From Bryocella elongata (lineage in GTDB: Bacteria > Acidobacteriota > Terriglobia > Terriglobales > Acidobacteriaceae), in assembly GCF_900108185.1 (NCBI RefSeq), contig NZ_FNVA01000007.1:1-64000 (forward strand): a stretch of 64,000 nt of DNA, in the 5' to 3' direction. A program made the position numbers and the translations under genes. This document shows, piece after piece, positions 1 to 9,278 of the stretch (within the stretch, counting starts at the first letter, position 1; every line of letters starts with the position of its first letter). The notes beneath the pieces are model-generated. The model had not been told where the DNA came from. It saw only the letters and a list, made by a program, of their open reading frames with translations, and searched no databases.

Positions 1-99
1 CAGTACAACTGGCATCGACCTCATACCAGCCTCGATCGAAAACCTCCCATCAGCCGATCTGGACTCAACGTAAATAACCTGCTGATACACCACAGGTAA
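1..99 (+). CDS. IS481-type transposase, C-terminal end (partial at window edge)
   Basis: Frame 1 is open from the first base to a TAA at 97-99 and gives 32 residues. They contain YNWHRPHTSL, then KPPISR and NNLL. This spacing is the usual C-terminal tail of integrase-core (rve) transposases of the IS481/IS3 type, where YNxxRPHxxL follows the DDE catalytic core. The catalytic domain lies outside the window, so I cannot tell whether the element is intact. No terminal inverted repeat is recognisable after the stop; the sequence passes directly into a copy of dispersed repeat family A. The family call is from the tail motif only. Confidence 0.7.
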   Translation, partial: QYNWHRPHTSLDRKPPISRSGLNVNNLLIHHR

Positions 100-170
100 A
101 GCCGCGTTGAAATGATGCCACGTGCGGCGGGACCAAAGTCCTGCCCTGACAAGACGAGAACTTGTTCAGA
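98..170. repeat. Dispersed palindromic repeat, family A copy 1 (5'-truncated)
   Basis: From the transposase stop codon onward the sequence matches the copy at 8981-9066 almost base for base: AAGCCGCGTTGAAATGATGCC, then a GGCGGGAC/GTCCTGCC hairpin, then ACAAGAC and CTTGTTCAGA. The first hairpin seen in the other copies (CAGCGGCTGAAGCCG) is missing its left arm. The transposase end therefore abuts or interrupts the repeat. Confidence 0.7.
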
Positions 171-267
171 TGTTCCATAGGCGTGACTTGGGTCACAGGG
201 AGATAGGCTTGCGGCGGATACACTGGCGGCCGCTGTCCCTATCATCCGGGGCCGCTGAGGCGCTGGC

Positions 268-3063
268 ATGGCAACCGTCTCTTTTCGTGGCCTCACGTCT
301 CGATCTGCGCGGTTCGGGGCAGCGGCTGGGATCGTTGCGCTGGTGTTTGGGCTTCAGTTTCTGCTGGTGCGACTGGTTGGGCCGCTTCCTCCTTATCTTC
401 TGTTCTATCCGGCAGTGATGCTGGCGGCCCTGTTTGCAGGGGTGTGGCCGGGGATTCTTGCTACGGGTCTCTCCGCGGTGGCCGTGGATATCTGGCTGCT
501 GCCGCCGGTTGGCCGCCTGTCGATTGTGAACCGGGCGGATGCGGTGTCCATGGTGTGTTTTGGAGGCATGGGCCTGCTGATGAGCGTGGTGGCGGAGCGC
601 TACCGGCGCGGTCAACGGAAGCTGGCGGAGTCCGCCGAGGCGCGGCTGCAGCTGTTTGTGGAGTACGCTCCGGCGGCGCTGGCGATGTTTGACCGCGAGA
701 TGCGGTACGTATGCGCCAGCGAGCGCTGGATGTCAGGCGTTGGGTTGGATGTCGCGAATCCGCGCGGCAAGTCTCACTACGAGGTCTACCCCGGCTTGCC
801 TGAGGCATGGAAGGAAGAGCATCGGCGGGGCCTTACGGGCGAGACCATCGAGCGTGAAGCGGAGAGGTTCGACAGCCCGGACGGCCGCGTGCGCTGGCTG
901 CATCGGGAGATACGGCCCTGGATCGATACGAATGGCGAGGTCGGCGGCATCATCGTCTTCAGCGAGGATGTTACGGAGCGGAGGCGGACGCAGGAGCAGC
1001 TGGAGCGACTGGGCCGGACCTATGCGGTGCTGTGCGATATCAACCAGACGATCGTGCGTGAGAAGGACCGGGGAGCGATGTTGTCTGCGGCTTGCCGCAT
1101 TGCGGTGGAGCGGGGCAACTTCGGGATGGCGTGGATCGGGGTGATCGATCTTGCCACGGGCCGGATCTCGGTGCTGACGTCCAGTGGGGATGACGACGGG
1201 TACCTGGAGCGGGTCGGCGTGGGCAAAGATGATCCACGCATGCTGGACTGCCCAGCCACGGAATCTGTTCGCACCGGGGAGCGGGTGGTGTGTAACGACA
1301 TCGCTACGGATCCTCGCTTCCGGCTGTGGAGGGACGAAGGGCTGACGAGCGGATTTGGCTCCATGGCATCGTTCCCGCTGAGGCTGAAGGATGAGGTCTG
1401 CGGCGTGTTCGTTCTCTATGCGGAGGAAGCGGGGTTCTTCGATACGCAGGAACTGGCGCTGCTGGACGAGATGGCGATGGATATCTCGTACGCGATGGAC
1501 TTGAGCCAGCGAGAAGACGAACGGCTGAAGGTGGAGGAGGAGCTGCGCTGGCGGACGACGTTCTTCGAGGCGCTGCTGGAGTCGTCGCCTGACGCCATCA
1601 GCGTGACGGATGTCGACCGGCGAGTGATCTTCCAGAACCAGCAGTTTGCGCGTGTGTGGAACCTGCCGCAGGAGGTGGCGCGTGGCGAGTCGTCGTTGCG
1701 GCGGGAGTTTGTACGCTTGAGAGCGAAGGATCCGGAGAGGCACATCCAGCGGGTAGAGGAGATCTACGCTCATCCCGAGATGGTCACGCAGGACGAGTGT
1801 GAGCTGCTGAACGGGACACTTCTGAGCCGGTTCACCTCGCCGGTGACCGACCCTTCGGGAAAGTATCTGGGCAGGATCTGGGTCTTCCAGGACATCACAC
1901 AGCAGCGACAGCTGGAGCGGCAACTGCGTCAGTCGCAAAAGATGGAGGCGGTGGGCCAGCTGACGGGCGGCATCGCGCACGACTTCAATAATCTTCTGGG
2001 GATCATCCTCGGCAACCTGGAACTTCTGGAGGTGATGCTGGCGGGCGATGAGGCGGCAAAGCAGCGTCTGCAGACGGTGCGGATGGCCTCGGAGCGCGGC
2101 GCGGATGTGACCCGGCGCCTGCTCTCGTTTTCGAGGAGCGGGGAGCTGAAGCCATCCCCCACGAAGCTTGATCGAAGCATCGCGAATGTTGTCGGTCTGG
2201 CAAGGACCATGGGGCCCGACATTGAATTTGCGATGCAGGTCGATGCATCGATTCCTCCGGTGCTTGTGGATTCTTCCGGCCTGGAGAGCGCGCTGCTGAA
2301 CCTGATTGTGAATTCTCGGGACGCGATGCCCGGCGGAGGGGTCATCACGATTGCGACCCGCTCCACGCACCTGGAGGGAACTCATCCGCTGGTGCGGGCG
2401 AGGGAGCTGAAGGAAGACACGTACGCGTGCATCCAGATCTCCGATACGGGCTTCGGGATGTCGAGCGAGACGCTGGAAAAGGTCTTCGAGCCGTTCTTCA
2501 CCACCAAGCAGCCGGGGCATGGAACCGGGCTGGGCCTTGCGATGGTGTACGGATTTGTGAAGCAATCGGGCGGCGCCGTGCGGATTTACAGCGAAGAGAA
2601 TCATGGCACAACGGTGACGGTGTATCTCCCGCTGATGGATGGGGGCACACTGCGAGAGTCGCCCGCGGTGCATTCGGCGACGGCTGCGCAGCAATGCGGA
2701 AATGTTCTGCTGGTGGATGATGAGCCGGGGCTGGTGGAGCTGGCGGAGATCTACCTGGAGGCGCTGGGCTATACCGTCTTTGCTGCTCAGACGCCGGCGG
2801 AGGCGCTGAAGATTGCTGCACAGGAGGAGAAGCTCGATCTGTTGATTACCGACATCATCATGCCGGGCGGGATGAATGGTGTGGAGCTGGCACGCGAGAT
2901 ACGGGAGCAGTTTCCGGATATTCGGGTGATTTACAGCTCGGGCTATCCGGCCAATGCCATGGCGGGCCGCGGGTTACCGACGCTGGATGGAAGCTTCCTG
3001 CGAAAGCCTTACCAGCGATCGGAGTTCGACAGGGCGGTGCGGATGGCGATGGCTGTGGTCTGA
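268..3063 (+). CDS. Membrane hybrid histidine kinase (DUF4118-like, PAS, GAF, PAS, HisKA, HATPase, REC)
   Basis: This 931-residue protein is a hybrid sensor kinase acting at the inner membrane. Residues about 10-110 hold hydrophobic segments resembling the DUF4118 sensor module. A PAS domain follows (about 125-245, ending in the [10 protein letters not shown] linker), then a GAF domain (about 265-415), then a second PAS (about 430-550). The HisKA motif [11 protein letters not shown] places the phospho-acceptor at His571. N box ([10 protein letters not shown]), G1 (DTGFGM) and G2 ([12 protein letters not shown]) are intact. A C-terminal receiver has DDE at its start and the acceptor Asp862 in TDIIMP. 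Phosphate would pass internally from His571 to Asp862 and then to an unlinked phosphotransfer protein, since no response regulator gene is adjacent. ATG at 268 has GAGG eight bases upstream. The signal sensed cannot be read from sequence. Confidence 0.9.
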   Translation: MATVSFRGLTSRSARFGAAAGIVALVFGLQFLLVRLVGPLPPYLLFYPAVMLAALFAGVWPGILATGLSAVAVDIWLLPPVGRLSIVNRADAVSMVCFGGMGLLMSVVAERYRRGQRKLAESAEARLQLFVEYAPAALAMFDREMRYVCASERWMSGVGLDVANPRGKSHYEVYPGLPEAWKEEHRRGLTGETIEREAERFDSPDGRVRWLHREIRPWIDTNGEVGGIIVFSEDVTERRRTQEQLERLGRTYAVLCDINQTIVREKDRGAMLSAACRIAVERGNFGMAWIGVIDLATGRISVLTSSGDDDGYLERVGVGKDDPRMLDCPATESVRTGERVVCNDIATDPRFRLWRDEGLTSGFGSMASFPLRLKDEVCGVFVLYAEEAGFFDTQELALLDEMAMDISYAMDLSQREDERLKVEEELRWRTTFFEALLESSPDAISVTDVDRRVIFQNQQFARVWNLPQEVARGESSLRREFVRLRAKDPERHIQRVEEIYAHPEMVTQDECELLNGTLLSRFTSPVTDPSGKYLGRIWVFQDITQQRQLERQLRQSQKMEAVGQLTGGIAHDFNNLLGIILGNLELLEVMLAGDEAAKQRLQTVRMASERGADVTRRLLSFSRSGELKPSPTKLDRSIANVVGLARTMGPDIEFAMQVDASIPPVLVDSSGLESALLNLIVNSRDAMPGGGVITIATRSTHLEGTHPLVRARELKEDTYACIQISDTGFGMSSETLEKVFEPFFTTKQPGHGTGLGLAMVYGFVKQSGGAVRIYSEENHGTTVTVYLPLMDGGTLRESPAVHSATAAQQCGNVLLVDDEPGLVELAEIYLEALGYTVFAAQTPAEALKIAAQEEKLDLLITDIIMPGGMNGVELAREIREQFPDIRVIYSSGYPANAMAGRGLPTLDGSFLRKPYQRSEFDRAVRMAMAVV

Positions 3064-3173
3064 GTGTTGGGGGGGGCTCGCGTGTTGCTGCTTGCGGCTT
3101 GTGCTGCTTTTTCGCATGAACAGAGCCTGATTGTGAATGGACCCGCGCGAGTTACTCCGGGTGGTGCGGTGTG

Positions 3174-3192
3174 CGCCGGGAGTTACCCGGCG
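3174..3192. terminator. GC-rich hairpin downstream of the histidine kinase
   Basis: CGCCGGG, a 5-base loop (AGTTA) and CCCGGCG form a perfect 7-bp stem about 110 bases after the kinase stop and about 110 bases before the next start. No U-tract follows, so intrinsic termination is uncertain. The 239-base gap holds nothing else I recognise. Confidence 0.3.
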
Positions 3193-3302
3193 AACAGCAG
3201 CGGGGGCGGCTGCGATGAACGTACAGGGTGCAAGGTGTGGCCGGTGTCAGCCGGAGTAAGATCGAGCCACCGGTTTCCACCTCTGATTTGTGAAGGTCTG
3301 CC

Positions 3303-5012
3303 ATGCGTTTGTCGCCCTGGGGTTGTGCGGTTGTACTTTTGTGTGCGCTGCCTTTGGGGGCGCAGGAGTCTGCGGCCACGACGCAGGTGTTGCATGTGGA
3401 CTCGCGGCTGGTGGTGGTGGATGTGACGGTGACGGACTCGCATGGAGCGCCGGTGCACTCGTTGCCGAAGTCCGCGTTCAAGCTGACGGAGTCAGGGCAT
3501 GCGCAGGTGTTGAGCGGTGTGGAGGAGCATACGGCTCCGAGGAGTCCGGATGCTGCGAAGGCTTTGCCGCTGCAGCCTGGGGTGTTTTCGAACGTGGTGT
3601 CCGCAACGCCCGAGTCGGCTCCGCCTACGATTCTGCTGATCGACTTTCTGAATACACCGTTGTCGAGCCAGGGCTGGGTGAAGGAGAAGCTGCTGGAGTA
3701 TCTGCGGACGGCTCCGTCAAACGGGCGAACGGCGATCTGCGTCCTGAACACGCGGCTGGTGATGTTGCAGAACCTGACGTCGGACCCGACGCTGCTGCGT
3801 GCAGCGCTGGAGAAGGCGCAGCCGAGGGCCTCGTCGACGGGCAATGGGGATGTGGACCGCGCGTTCGACAAGACGCAGATTCCGGAGGAGGCGCGGGATG
3901 CGTTCCGCGAGAATCCGGCGTGGACGGAGATCAACGAGCACCAGAGGGCTGATGTTTCGCTGCAGGGATTTCATCAGCTGGCGCTGTATCTTGCGGGGAT
4001 ACCGGGGCGCAAGAACCTGATCTGGTTTTCGTCGGCGTTTCCGTTGAACCTGCTGCCGCGATGGAACCGTAGTCGAGGGGACACGCAGTGGGAGAAGGAG
4101 TACCGCGAGACGGTGGACCTGCTGACACGGAGCCGGGTGGCGATCTACCCGGTGGATTCGCGGGGGATCGAGATTGCGCCGCTGGTGACGTCGTCGCGGA
4201 GCCGGACGGCGGTTGACTTCAGCGATGTGAACGTGGAAACACAGTCGGCCATGATGGAGATCGCGGACGATACGGGCGGCAAGGCGTTTCTGAACACGAA
4301 TGGCATTGCGCAGGCTGTAGCGAACGTGGTGGCGGCGGGGTCGGAGTACTACACGCTGACGTATGTACCGACGGATGCGGAGGCGCATGGGGAGTACCGC
4401 CCGATTCATGTGGAGGTGACGCCGTCGAACGGGTATAAGCTTTCGTATCGTCGCGGGTATGACGCGGTGGTTGCGGACCATGCTGTGAAGGCCGAAGCGA
4501 AAGAGGTTGCGGACTCAACGGTGAAGGCGGCTGCGGCGTTCCTTGCGCCGCCATCGACGCAGATCGGGTTCTTTGCGCGTGTGCTTCCGGTGGGTGGCGG
4601 CGAGGTTGGGGCTTCGCTTCGGCAGGCTACGGATTCGGGCCGGCGCGGGCCGCGCAACGGGCCGATTGAGGACGCTGAGGGAGGCGAGGGCCGGCGCTAC
4701 CGGATTGAGTACTCGACCGACCTGAGCAACCTGACGATTACGAGCGGTGAGGATGGGAAGCACATGGCGCATGTGGAGTTCCTGGCGCTGGCGTATGACG
4801 CGCAGGGCCGCGTGCTGCGGTCGTACAGCAGGCCTCTGCATATGACGTGGACGGCGGAGCAGTTTTCCACGGCGGTGCAGCATGGAGCGCGCTATGCGCA
4901 GGAGATCAACCTGCCGGGCGATGGTGCGATTACGCTGCGGCTGTTTGTGCATGACCTGACCAGCGACCACCTGGGCTCGCTGGATGTGCCGGCTTCGGCG
5001 CTGAAGCGGTAG
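3303..5012 (+). CDS. Secreted VWFA-related protein of acidobacterial type
   Basis: This 569-residue protein begins with a signal peptide (hydrophobic WGCAVVLLCALPLGA, cleavage near GAQES). Next comes the VWFA-related opening module typical of the acidobacterial family annotated as TIGR03436: VVVDVTVTDSHGAPV, then a segment like 'FKLTESGHAQVLSG'. A Rossmann-like VWA core follows, with ILLIDFLNTPLS at the position of the metal site; the canonical DxSxS is not preserved. Later segments include GRKNLIWFSSAFP and YYTLTYVP, both common in this family. The ATG at 3303 is preceded by GAAGG. It is probably a secreted or surface protein; the ligand is unknown. A second family member lies at 36971-38053, opposite strand. 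Confidence 0.85.
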   Translation: MRLSPWGCAVVLLCALPLGAQESAATTQVLHVDSRLVVVDVTVTDSHGAPVHSLPKSAFKLTESGHAQVLSGVEEHTAPRSPDAAKALPLQPGVFSNVVSATPESAPPTILLIDFLNTPLSSQGWVKEKLLEYLRTAPSNGRTAICVLNTRLVMLQNLTSDPTLLRAALEKAQPRASSTGNGDVDRAFDKTQIPEEARDAFRENPAWTEINEHQRADVSLQGFHQLALYLAGIPGRKNLIWFSSAFPLNLLPRWNRSRGDTQWEKEYRETVDLLTRSRVAIYPVDSRGIEIAPLVTSSRSRTAVDFSDVNVETQSAMMEIADDTGGKAFLNTNGIAQAVANVVAAGSEYYTLTYVPTDAEAHGEYRPIHVEVTPSNGYKLSYRRGYDAVVADHAVKAEAKEVADSTVKAAAAFLAPPSTQIGFFARVLPVGGGEVGASLRQATDSGRRGPRNGPIEDAEGGEGRRYRIEYSTDLSNLTITSGEDGKHMAHVEFLALAYDAQGRVLRSYSRPLHMTWTAEQFSTAVQHGARYAQEINLPGDGAITLRLFVHDLTSDHLGSLDVPASALKR

Positions 5013-5054
5013 AGCGAACGAAGCGGTGGGGCGTGCGCTGTATTCTTGAGGCCT

Positions 5055-6011
5055 ATGTCGACGGGTTCAGGAATTGGATTGGCGGCGGGTTCGATTGGCG
5101 TGATGCAGGGCAGGCTGGCTCCGCCAGAGGATGGACGGTTTCAGTCGTTTCCGCGGGCGGCGTGGCGCGAGGAGTTTGCGCGGGCGCAGGCGGCAGGGCT
5201 GGCGTACATCGAGTGGATCCACGATGCGTATGGGGCTGCGCCGCGAGTGGATGGGAGTGCGACGTGGGGTGGAGCGCCCGACCCGCGATGGTTGCGCGAG
5301 GCTGGGGATGCTCGGGTCTATGTGGGTGGGGCGAATCCGATCTTTAGCGAAATGGGCCTGGCGGCGATGGACCTGCTGAAGGCGGAGACGGGAATTGCTA
5401 CGCCGGCGCTGTGCGGGGACTGGTTCATGGACTTTCCGCTGATCCGTTGCACAGAGACAGAGCGCGAGGAGCGTGAGCGGCATTTGCACGAGCTGATCCC
5501 GATCGCGAAGCGGATTGGCGCGGTGAAGATGGTGCTGCCGTTTGTGGACCAGTCGCGCATGACGAACGAGGATGAGAAGCAGCAGATGATCGGTGTGCTG
5601 GAGCGGGCGCTGCCGGTGGCGGAGCGGCATGGTGTGGAGCTGCATCTGGAGGCCGACTTTGGTCCGGCGGAGTTTGCTGAGTTCCTCGCGCGGATTCCGC
5701 ATCCGATGCTGAAGGTGAACTGGGACTCGGGGAACTCGTCGGGGTTGGGGTTTGTGGCCAGCGAAGAGTTTGCGGCGTATGGTGCGCGTGTGGGTTCGGT
5801 GCACATCAAGGACCGGTACCGGAAGCCGGAGGGCGGCATTGAGACGCGGCCGCTGGGGACGGGCTCGGCGGACTTTGACGATGTGTTTCGGGCGGTGAAG
5901 TCGATTGGGTATACCGGTGGATTCACGCTGCAGGTGGCTCGTGGTGTGCCGGGCGATGAGGTGGAGTTTTTGAAGGGGCAGGCGGAGTTTGTGCGGGGGG
6001 GGCTGGAGTAA
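5055..6011 (+). CDS. Sugar phosphate isomerase/epimerase-like TIM-barrel protein
   Basis: This 318-residue protein resembles the xylose-isomerase-like TIM barrels (AP_endonuc_2 fold). It starts with GSIGVMQGRLAPP, then FPRAAWREEFARA and YIEWI. That opening is seen in TIM-barrel proteins encoded in polysaccharide and nonulosonate-type gene sets. Likely metal ligands lie in ELHLEADF, in LKVNWDSGNS (a D near a conserved N) and in GSVHIKDR. I chose ATG 5055 over a TTG nine bases upstream. Three SDR reductases follow on the same strand, which suggests a sugar-modifying pathway. The substrate cannot be told from sequence. Confidence 0.8.
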   Translation: MSTGSGIGLAAGSIGVMQGRLAPPEDGRFQSFPRAAWREEFARAQAAGLAYIEWIHDAYGAAPRVDGSATWGGAPDPRWLREAGDARVYVGGANPIFSEMGLAAMDLLKAETGIATPALCGDWFMDFPLIRCTETEREERERHLHELIPIAKRIGAVKMVLPFVDQSRMTNEDEKQQMIGVLERALPVAERHGVELHLEADFGPAEFAEFLARIPHPMLKVNWDSGNSSGLGFVASEEFAAYGARVGSVHIKDRYRKPEGGIETRPLGTGSADFDDVFRAVKSIGYTGGFTLQVARGVPGDEVEFLKGQAEFVRGGLE

Positions 6012-6104
6012 GAGGTGCTGGTAAGTGGTACGTGCTTCGTTGCTGTAGAGGGGCGAGGTGCTCAGGTCTGCAGGCACGAGGTTTTTGGGCGGGGCTGGGT
6101 TCTG

Positions 6105-6139
6105 TTGAGCGGTGAGCTTTGAGCGATTGAGGTTTGAGG
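6105..6139. repeat. Heptamer-period tandem repeat (TTGAGCG-like, 5 units)
   Basis: Five consecutive 7-bp units read TTGAGCG, GTGAGCT, TTGAGCG, ATTGAGG, TTTGAGG. They lie between the TIM-barrel gene and the first SDR gene. The repeat is degenerate but keeps an exact 7-bp period. Confidence 0.6.
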
Positions 6140-6161
6140 AAGACAGGAATCGGGGTGTGGT

Positions 6162-7022
6162 TTGGCGTTGACGCGTGAGGATCTGCAGCGAGAGTCGTTG
6201 TTCTCGCTGGAAGGCAAGACGGCGGTGTTGACGGGAGCTTCGGGGTTCCTGGGGCGGACGTTTGCGTTGGCGTTGCTGGCGAATGGAGCGCGGGTGGTGG
6301 CGCTGGGGCGCAGCGAGCGGTTGAAGATCGAAGCCGCGAAGTGGGCTGCGGAGTTTGGCGCGGACAAGATTGCGGTGGAGCAGATCGATATGTACGACCG
6401 CGAGGCGCTGGCTGGGTTGTGTGGCGAGATTGCCGCGCGGGAGAAGACCATCGATGTGCTGATCAACAATGCGCATGAGCTGGGCGCGGCGACGGGGTTC
6501 AATGTGCCGGAGGGTTCGCTGGAGAACTCGACCTTTGACCAGTGGCAACGGAACCTGCAGGGCGGTGTGTACTGGGCGGTGCAGACGACGCAGACGCTGG
6601 GCGTGAAGATGAAGGCGCAGAAGCGCGGGTCGATTGTGAACATCGCGACGATGTATGCGACGGTGGCTCCGCGGCCGCAGCTGTATGAGGGGACGGAGTC
6701 GCTGAATCCTCCGGGATATTCAGCGTCGAAGGCGGCGCTGCTGGCGTTTACGAGATATACGGCGAGTTTCTGGGGGCATAGCGGTGTGCGTGCGAACTGT
6801 ATCTCGCCGGGGCCGTTTTCTAACACGGAGGATGTGGGCATGGGGCAGAACGCGGTGCAGGAAGATTCGCCGTTTGTGCAGAAGCTGAAGGGCTATACGG
6901 TGCTGGGGCGCATTGGCCGGCCGATTGAGTTATGCGGGGCGCTGGTGTTTCTGGCGAGCGATGCGAGCACGTATGTGACGGGGCAGAATGTTGTGGTGGA
7001 TGGTGGATGGACGGCTGTGTAG
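6162..7022 (+). CDS. SDR-family oxidoreductase
   Basis: This 286-residue classical short-chain dehydrogenase/reductase uses NAD(P)H to interconvert a hydroxyl and a carbonyl group. The cofactor loop TGASGFLG, the NNAH motif (NNAG equivalent), the catalytic Ser region (SIVNIATMYA) and the YSASK active site are all present. The C-terminus ends in TGQNVVVDGGWT, as in SDRs of the 3-oxoacyl-ACP-reductase-like group. Start is TTG at 6162; a second TTG lies six bases on. The gene is the first of three neighbouring SDRs behind a TIM-barrel isomerase, so a carbohydrate substrate is more likely than a fatty-acid one. This is an inference from context. Confidence 0.85.
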   Translation: MALTREDLQRESLFSLEGKTAVLTGASGFLGRTFALALLANGARVVALGRSERLKIEAAKWAAEFGADKIAVEQIDMYDREALAGLCGEIAAREKTIDVLINNAHELGAATGFNVPEGSLENSTFDQWQRNLQGGVYWAVQTTQTLGVKMKAQKRGSIVNIATMYATVAPRPQLYEGTESLNPPGYSASKAALLAFTRYTASFWGHSGVRANCISPGPFSNTEDVGMGQNAVQEDSPFVQKLKGYTVLGRIGRPIELCGALVFLASDASTYVTGQNVVVDGGWTAV

Positions 7023-7076
7023 CAGCAGAACAGCTGAGTAGCAGAACAGCAGAACAGCTAAGAGCTAGGAACAGCA
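7021..7076. repeat. Short tandem repeat of AGAACAGC-like units
   Basis: The gap between the first two SDR genes is largely built from GCAGAACA and GCTGAGTA/GCTAAGAG-like 8-bp units. The unit is close to that of the cleaner octamer array at 21403-21482. Confidence 0.6.
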
Positions 7077-7094
7077 ACTCGGAAGTGAGTGGCG

Positions 7095-7868
7095 ATGGAT
7101 CTGGGATTGAGCGGCAAGGTTTGTTTCGTGGCGGGCAGCTCGCGGGGGATTGGGCGGGCGATTGCTGCGGCGTTGCTGGACGAGGGCGCGTGCGTGGTGT
7201 TGACGGGGCGCGATCATGAGGCGCTCGAGCTGACGTTGCGGGACCTGGCGAACGCTTCGAACTATGAGCGCATTCTGCCGATTGCGGGAGACCTCTCCAA
7301 CGCCGCGGTGATTGCGAGCGCGATGGATCGGACGGTCGCGCACTTTGGGCGGATCGATCACCTGATTGCGAACCTGGGCACGGGTGCGGGCAAGCCGGGT
7401 TGGGACCAGCCGGAAGAGGAGTGGACGCGGTTGTTCGAGGCGAACTTCTTTGCGAGCGTGCGGCTGACGCAGGCGGTGCTGCCGCACCTGAAGGAGCGTG
7501 GCGGGAGCGTGCTGTTCATCTCGTCGATTGTGGCGGTGGAGGCTACGCCGGCGCCGTTGCCTTACTCGGCGGCGAAGGCTGCGCTGAATAACTATGCGAA
7601 GAACCTCTCGCGGATGGTGGCGGTGGACAAGGTTCGCGTGAACACGATCGCTCCGGGGAATATTTTGTTTGCGGGCGGGAGCTGGGAGAAGCGGATCGCG
7701 GCGAATCGCGAGGGTGTGGAAGAGATGCTGAAGACGCAGGTGCCGCAGCAGAGGTTTGGCACGCTGGAGGAGATCGCGTCGCTGGCGGTGTATCTGTGCT
7801 CGGAGCAGGCGGGGTTTGCGACGGGGAGTTGTTACGTGATGGATGGTGGGCAGACGCGGGTGGTGTAG
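7095..7868 (+). CDS. SDR-family oxidoreductase
   Basis: This is a 257-residue SDR. It shows the cofactor motif GSSRGIGRAIAAALL, the NLGTG motif where most SDRs have NNAG, a catalytic Ser in VLFISSIVAVEATP, and YSAAK. The C-terminus is TGSCYVMDGGQTRVV. ATG 7095 is preferred over GTG 7089 because GGAAGTGAG sits five bases before it. It is separated from the upstream SDR only by a tandem repeat and probably belongs to the same transcription unit. The substrate is unknown. Confidence 0.85.
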   Translation: MDLGLSGKVCFVAGSSRGIGRAIAAALLDEGACVVLTGRDHEALELTLRDLANASNYERILPIAGDLSNAAVIASAMDRTVAHFGRIDHLIANLGTGAGKPGWDQPEEEWTRLFEANFFASVRLTQAVLPHLKERGGSVLFISSIVAVEATPAPLPYSAAKAALNNYAKNLSRMVAVDKVRVNTIAPGNILFAGGSWEKRIAANREGVEEMLKTQVPQQRFGTLEEIASLAVYLCSEQAGFATGSCYVMDGGQTRVV

Positions 7869-8108
7869 GGGCTCCGTTCTGCGTTCTACGTTCTACGAGT
7901 TTGGGGAGCGGCGGGCGAGGTGTTGGCCGGAGATGTTCTGCGAACGCGCAGCTCTTTGAGAGATGGGGCAGCCTGCGTGGATGGGTGGGAGCGAGAGAGA
8001 GCCTGTAGCTGTAGAGCGATGAGGTCGTCAGGGCGCCCGCTCGGCGGGCTGGAGGTTTGAGGGGTGCCGTGCCGGGCGGTCGCAGGCGCGGTTTGCGATA
8101 CTGCTTGC

Positions 8109-8954
8109 ATGAGTGGCAAGCAGGGACGTGTGGAACAACTCTTCGATCTGACAGGGCGTGTGGCGATCATTACGGGTGGCGCGGGGCTGTTGGGGTATCA
8201 CCATGGGGCGATTCTGGCGGAGGCTGGAGCGAGCGTGGTGCTGCTTGATCTGGCGGCGGCGAACCCTTCGCTGCGGGCGGACCAGTTGCAGGCGGCGCAT
8301 GGGCCGAAGTGCCTGGGGCTGGCGGTGGACATCACCAGCGAGCACTCGATTGAGGAGGCCTGCAAGGCGATTCTCGCGGAGTTTGGGCGCGTGGACATCC
8401 TGATCAACAACGCGGCGAACAATCCGAAGGTGGAAGATCAGAAGCCGGGCAAGCCATGGTCGCGGCTGGAGAATTTTCCGCTGAAGACGTGGAACGACGA
8501 CATTGCGGTGGGGCTGACGGGGGCGTTTCTGTGCGCGCGGATCTTCGGGCAGGAGATGGCCAAGGCCGGGGTAGGCGTGATCCTGAATGTGGCGAGCGAC
8601 CTGGCGGTGATTGCGCCGGATCAGCGGCTGTATCGGCAGGAGGGTTTGCCGGAGCATGAGCAGCCGGTGAAGCCGGTGACGTACTCGGTGGTGAAGACCG
8701 CGCTGCTGGGGCTGACGCGGTATCTGGCGACGTACTGGGTAGAGCAGGGTGTGCGGGTGAATGCGATCTCGCCGGGAGGGGTGGCGAACGGGCAACCGGA
8801 TGAGTTCACGGCGAAGCTGCACGCGCTGATCCCGATGGCGCGGATGGCGAAGAAGGATGAGTACCAGGGCGCGGTGCTGTTTCTGTGCTCGGATGCGAGC
8901 AGCTACATGACGGGGCAGAACCTGGTTGTGGATGGCGGGCGCAGCGTGTTGTAA
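8109..8954 (+). CDS. SDR-family oxidoreductase
   Basis: This is a 281-residue SDR with cofactor motif TGGAGLLGYHHGAIL, NNAANNP (NNAG motif), Ser region ILNVASDLAVI, and the YSVVK active site. The C-terminus is TGQNLVVDGGRSVL. The insertion around DQRLYRQEGLPEH before the catalytic Tyr resembles the equivalent segment of the first SDR (PRPQLYEGTESLNPP), so these two are probably paralogues with related substrates. I chose ATG 8109; an upstream in-frame GTG at 8064 would add an unconserved Cys-rich leader. No strong Shine-Dalgarno sequence is visible. Confidence 0.8.
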   Translation: MSGKQGRVEQLFDLTGRVAIITGGAGLLGYHHGAILAEAGASVVLLDLAAANPSLRADQLQAAHGPKCLGLAVDITSEHSIEEACKAILAEFGRVDILINNAANNPKVEDQKPGKPWSRLENFPLKTWNDDIAVGLTGAFLCARIFGQEMAKAGVGVILNVASDLAVIAPDQRLYRQEGLPEHEQPVKPVTYSVVKTALLGLTRYLATYWVEQGVRVNAISPGGVANGQPDEFTAKLHALIPMARMAKKDEYQGAVLFLCSDASSYMTGQNLVVDGGRSVL

Positions 8955-9278
8955 GGAAGGTCTGATCAGGACTCGAACGTTCCCTCAGCGGCTGAAGCCG
9001 CGTTGAAATGATGCCGCTTACGGCGGGACTGGAGTCCCGCAGTAACAAGACAGGGGCTTGTTCAGAGGGGCCTTCGGGGGCTTTCCGGGGGACGCCGTTT
9101 TGGTCTTAGCCTGCACGGCGTACCCATGTGGCGGTGATGGAGGTTGAGGTACCTGCACCACCAAAGCCACGGCGACTAACACAACGGTAGCGTTGCCGGG
9201 CGAGGGTTGTTGGCAGGAGCATGGGGATATTCCCAGAGGTTTGGGCATATTCCGGGCTCCAGCAGAGAAACCCTCATT
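8955..9278. other. Intergenic stretch between SDR and acyltransferase genes
   Basis: The stretch holds family A copy 2 in its first third. The remainder (about 9067-9278) is not similar to anything I recognise. It contains the upstream region of the acyltransferase gene, but I see no convincing promoter boxes or terminator. Confidence 0.5.
8981..9066. repeat. Dispersed palindromic repeat, family A copy 2
   Basis: TCCCTCAGCGGCTGAAGCCGCG forms the first hairpin (CGGCTGAAGCCG). A spacer TTGAAATGATGCC and a second hairpin GGCGGGACTGGAGTCCCGC follow, then ACAAGACAGG and CTTGTTCAGA. It lies about 25 bases after the third SDR stop. This is the fullest copy in the window and matches copy 1 (98-170) closely. 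Confidence 0.75.

Noticed and set aside
733-2694. Long open frame (653 codons) antisense to the histidine kinase
   Set aside because: It is rich in Arg, His and Leu with no domain or signal, as expected for the complement of a GC-rich gene, and the + strand frame has full kinase motifs.
3064-3302. Short coding frame after the histidine kinase (GTG-rich, Cys-rich)
   Set aside because: No ribosome-binding site, unnatural composition, and it overlaps the next gene out of frame.
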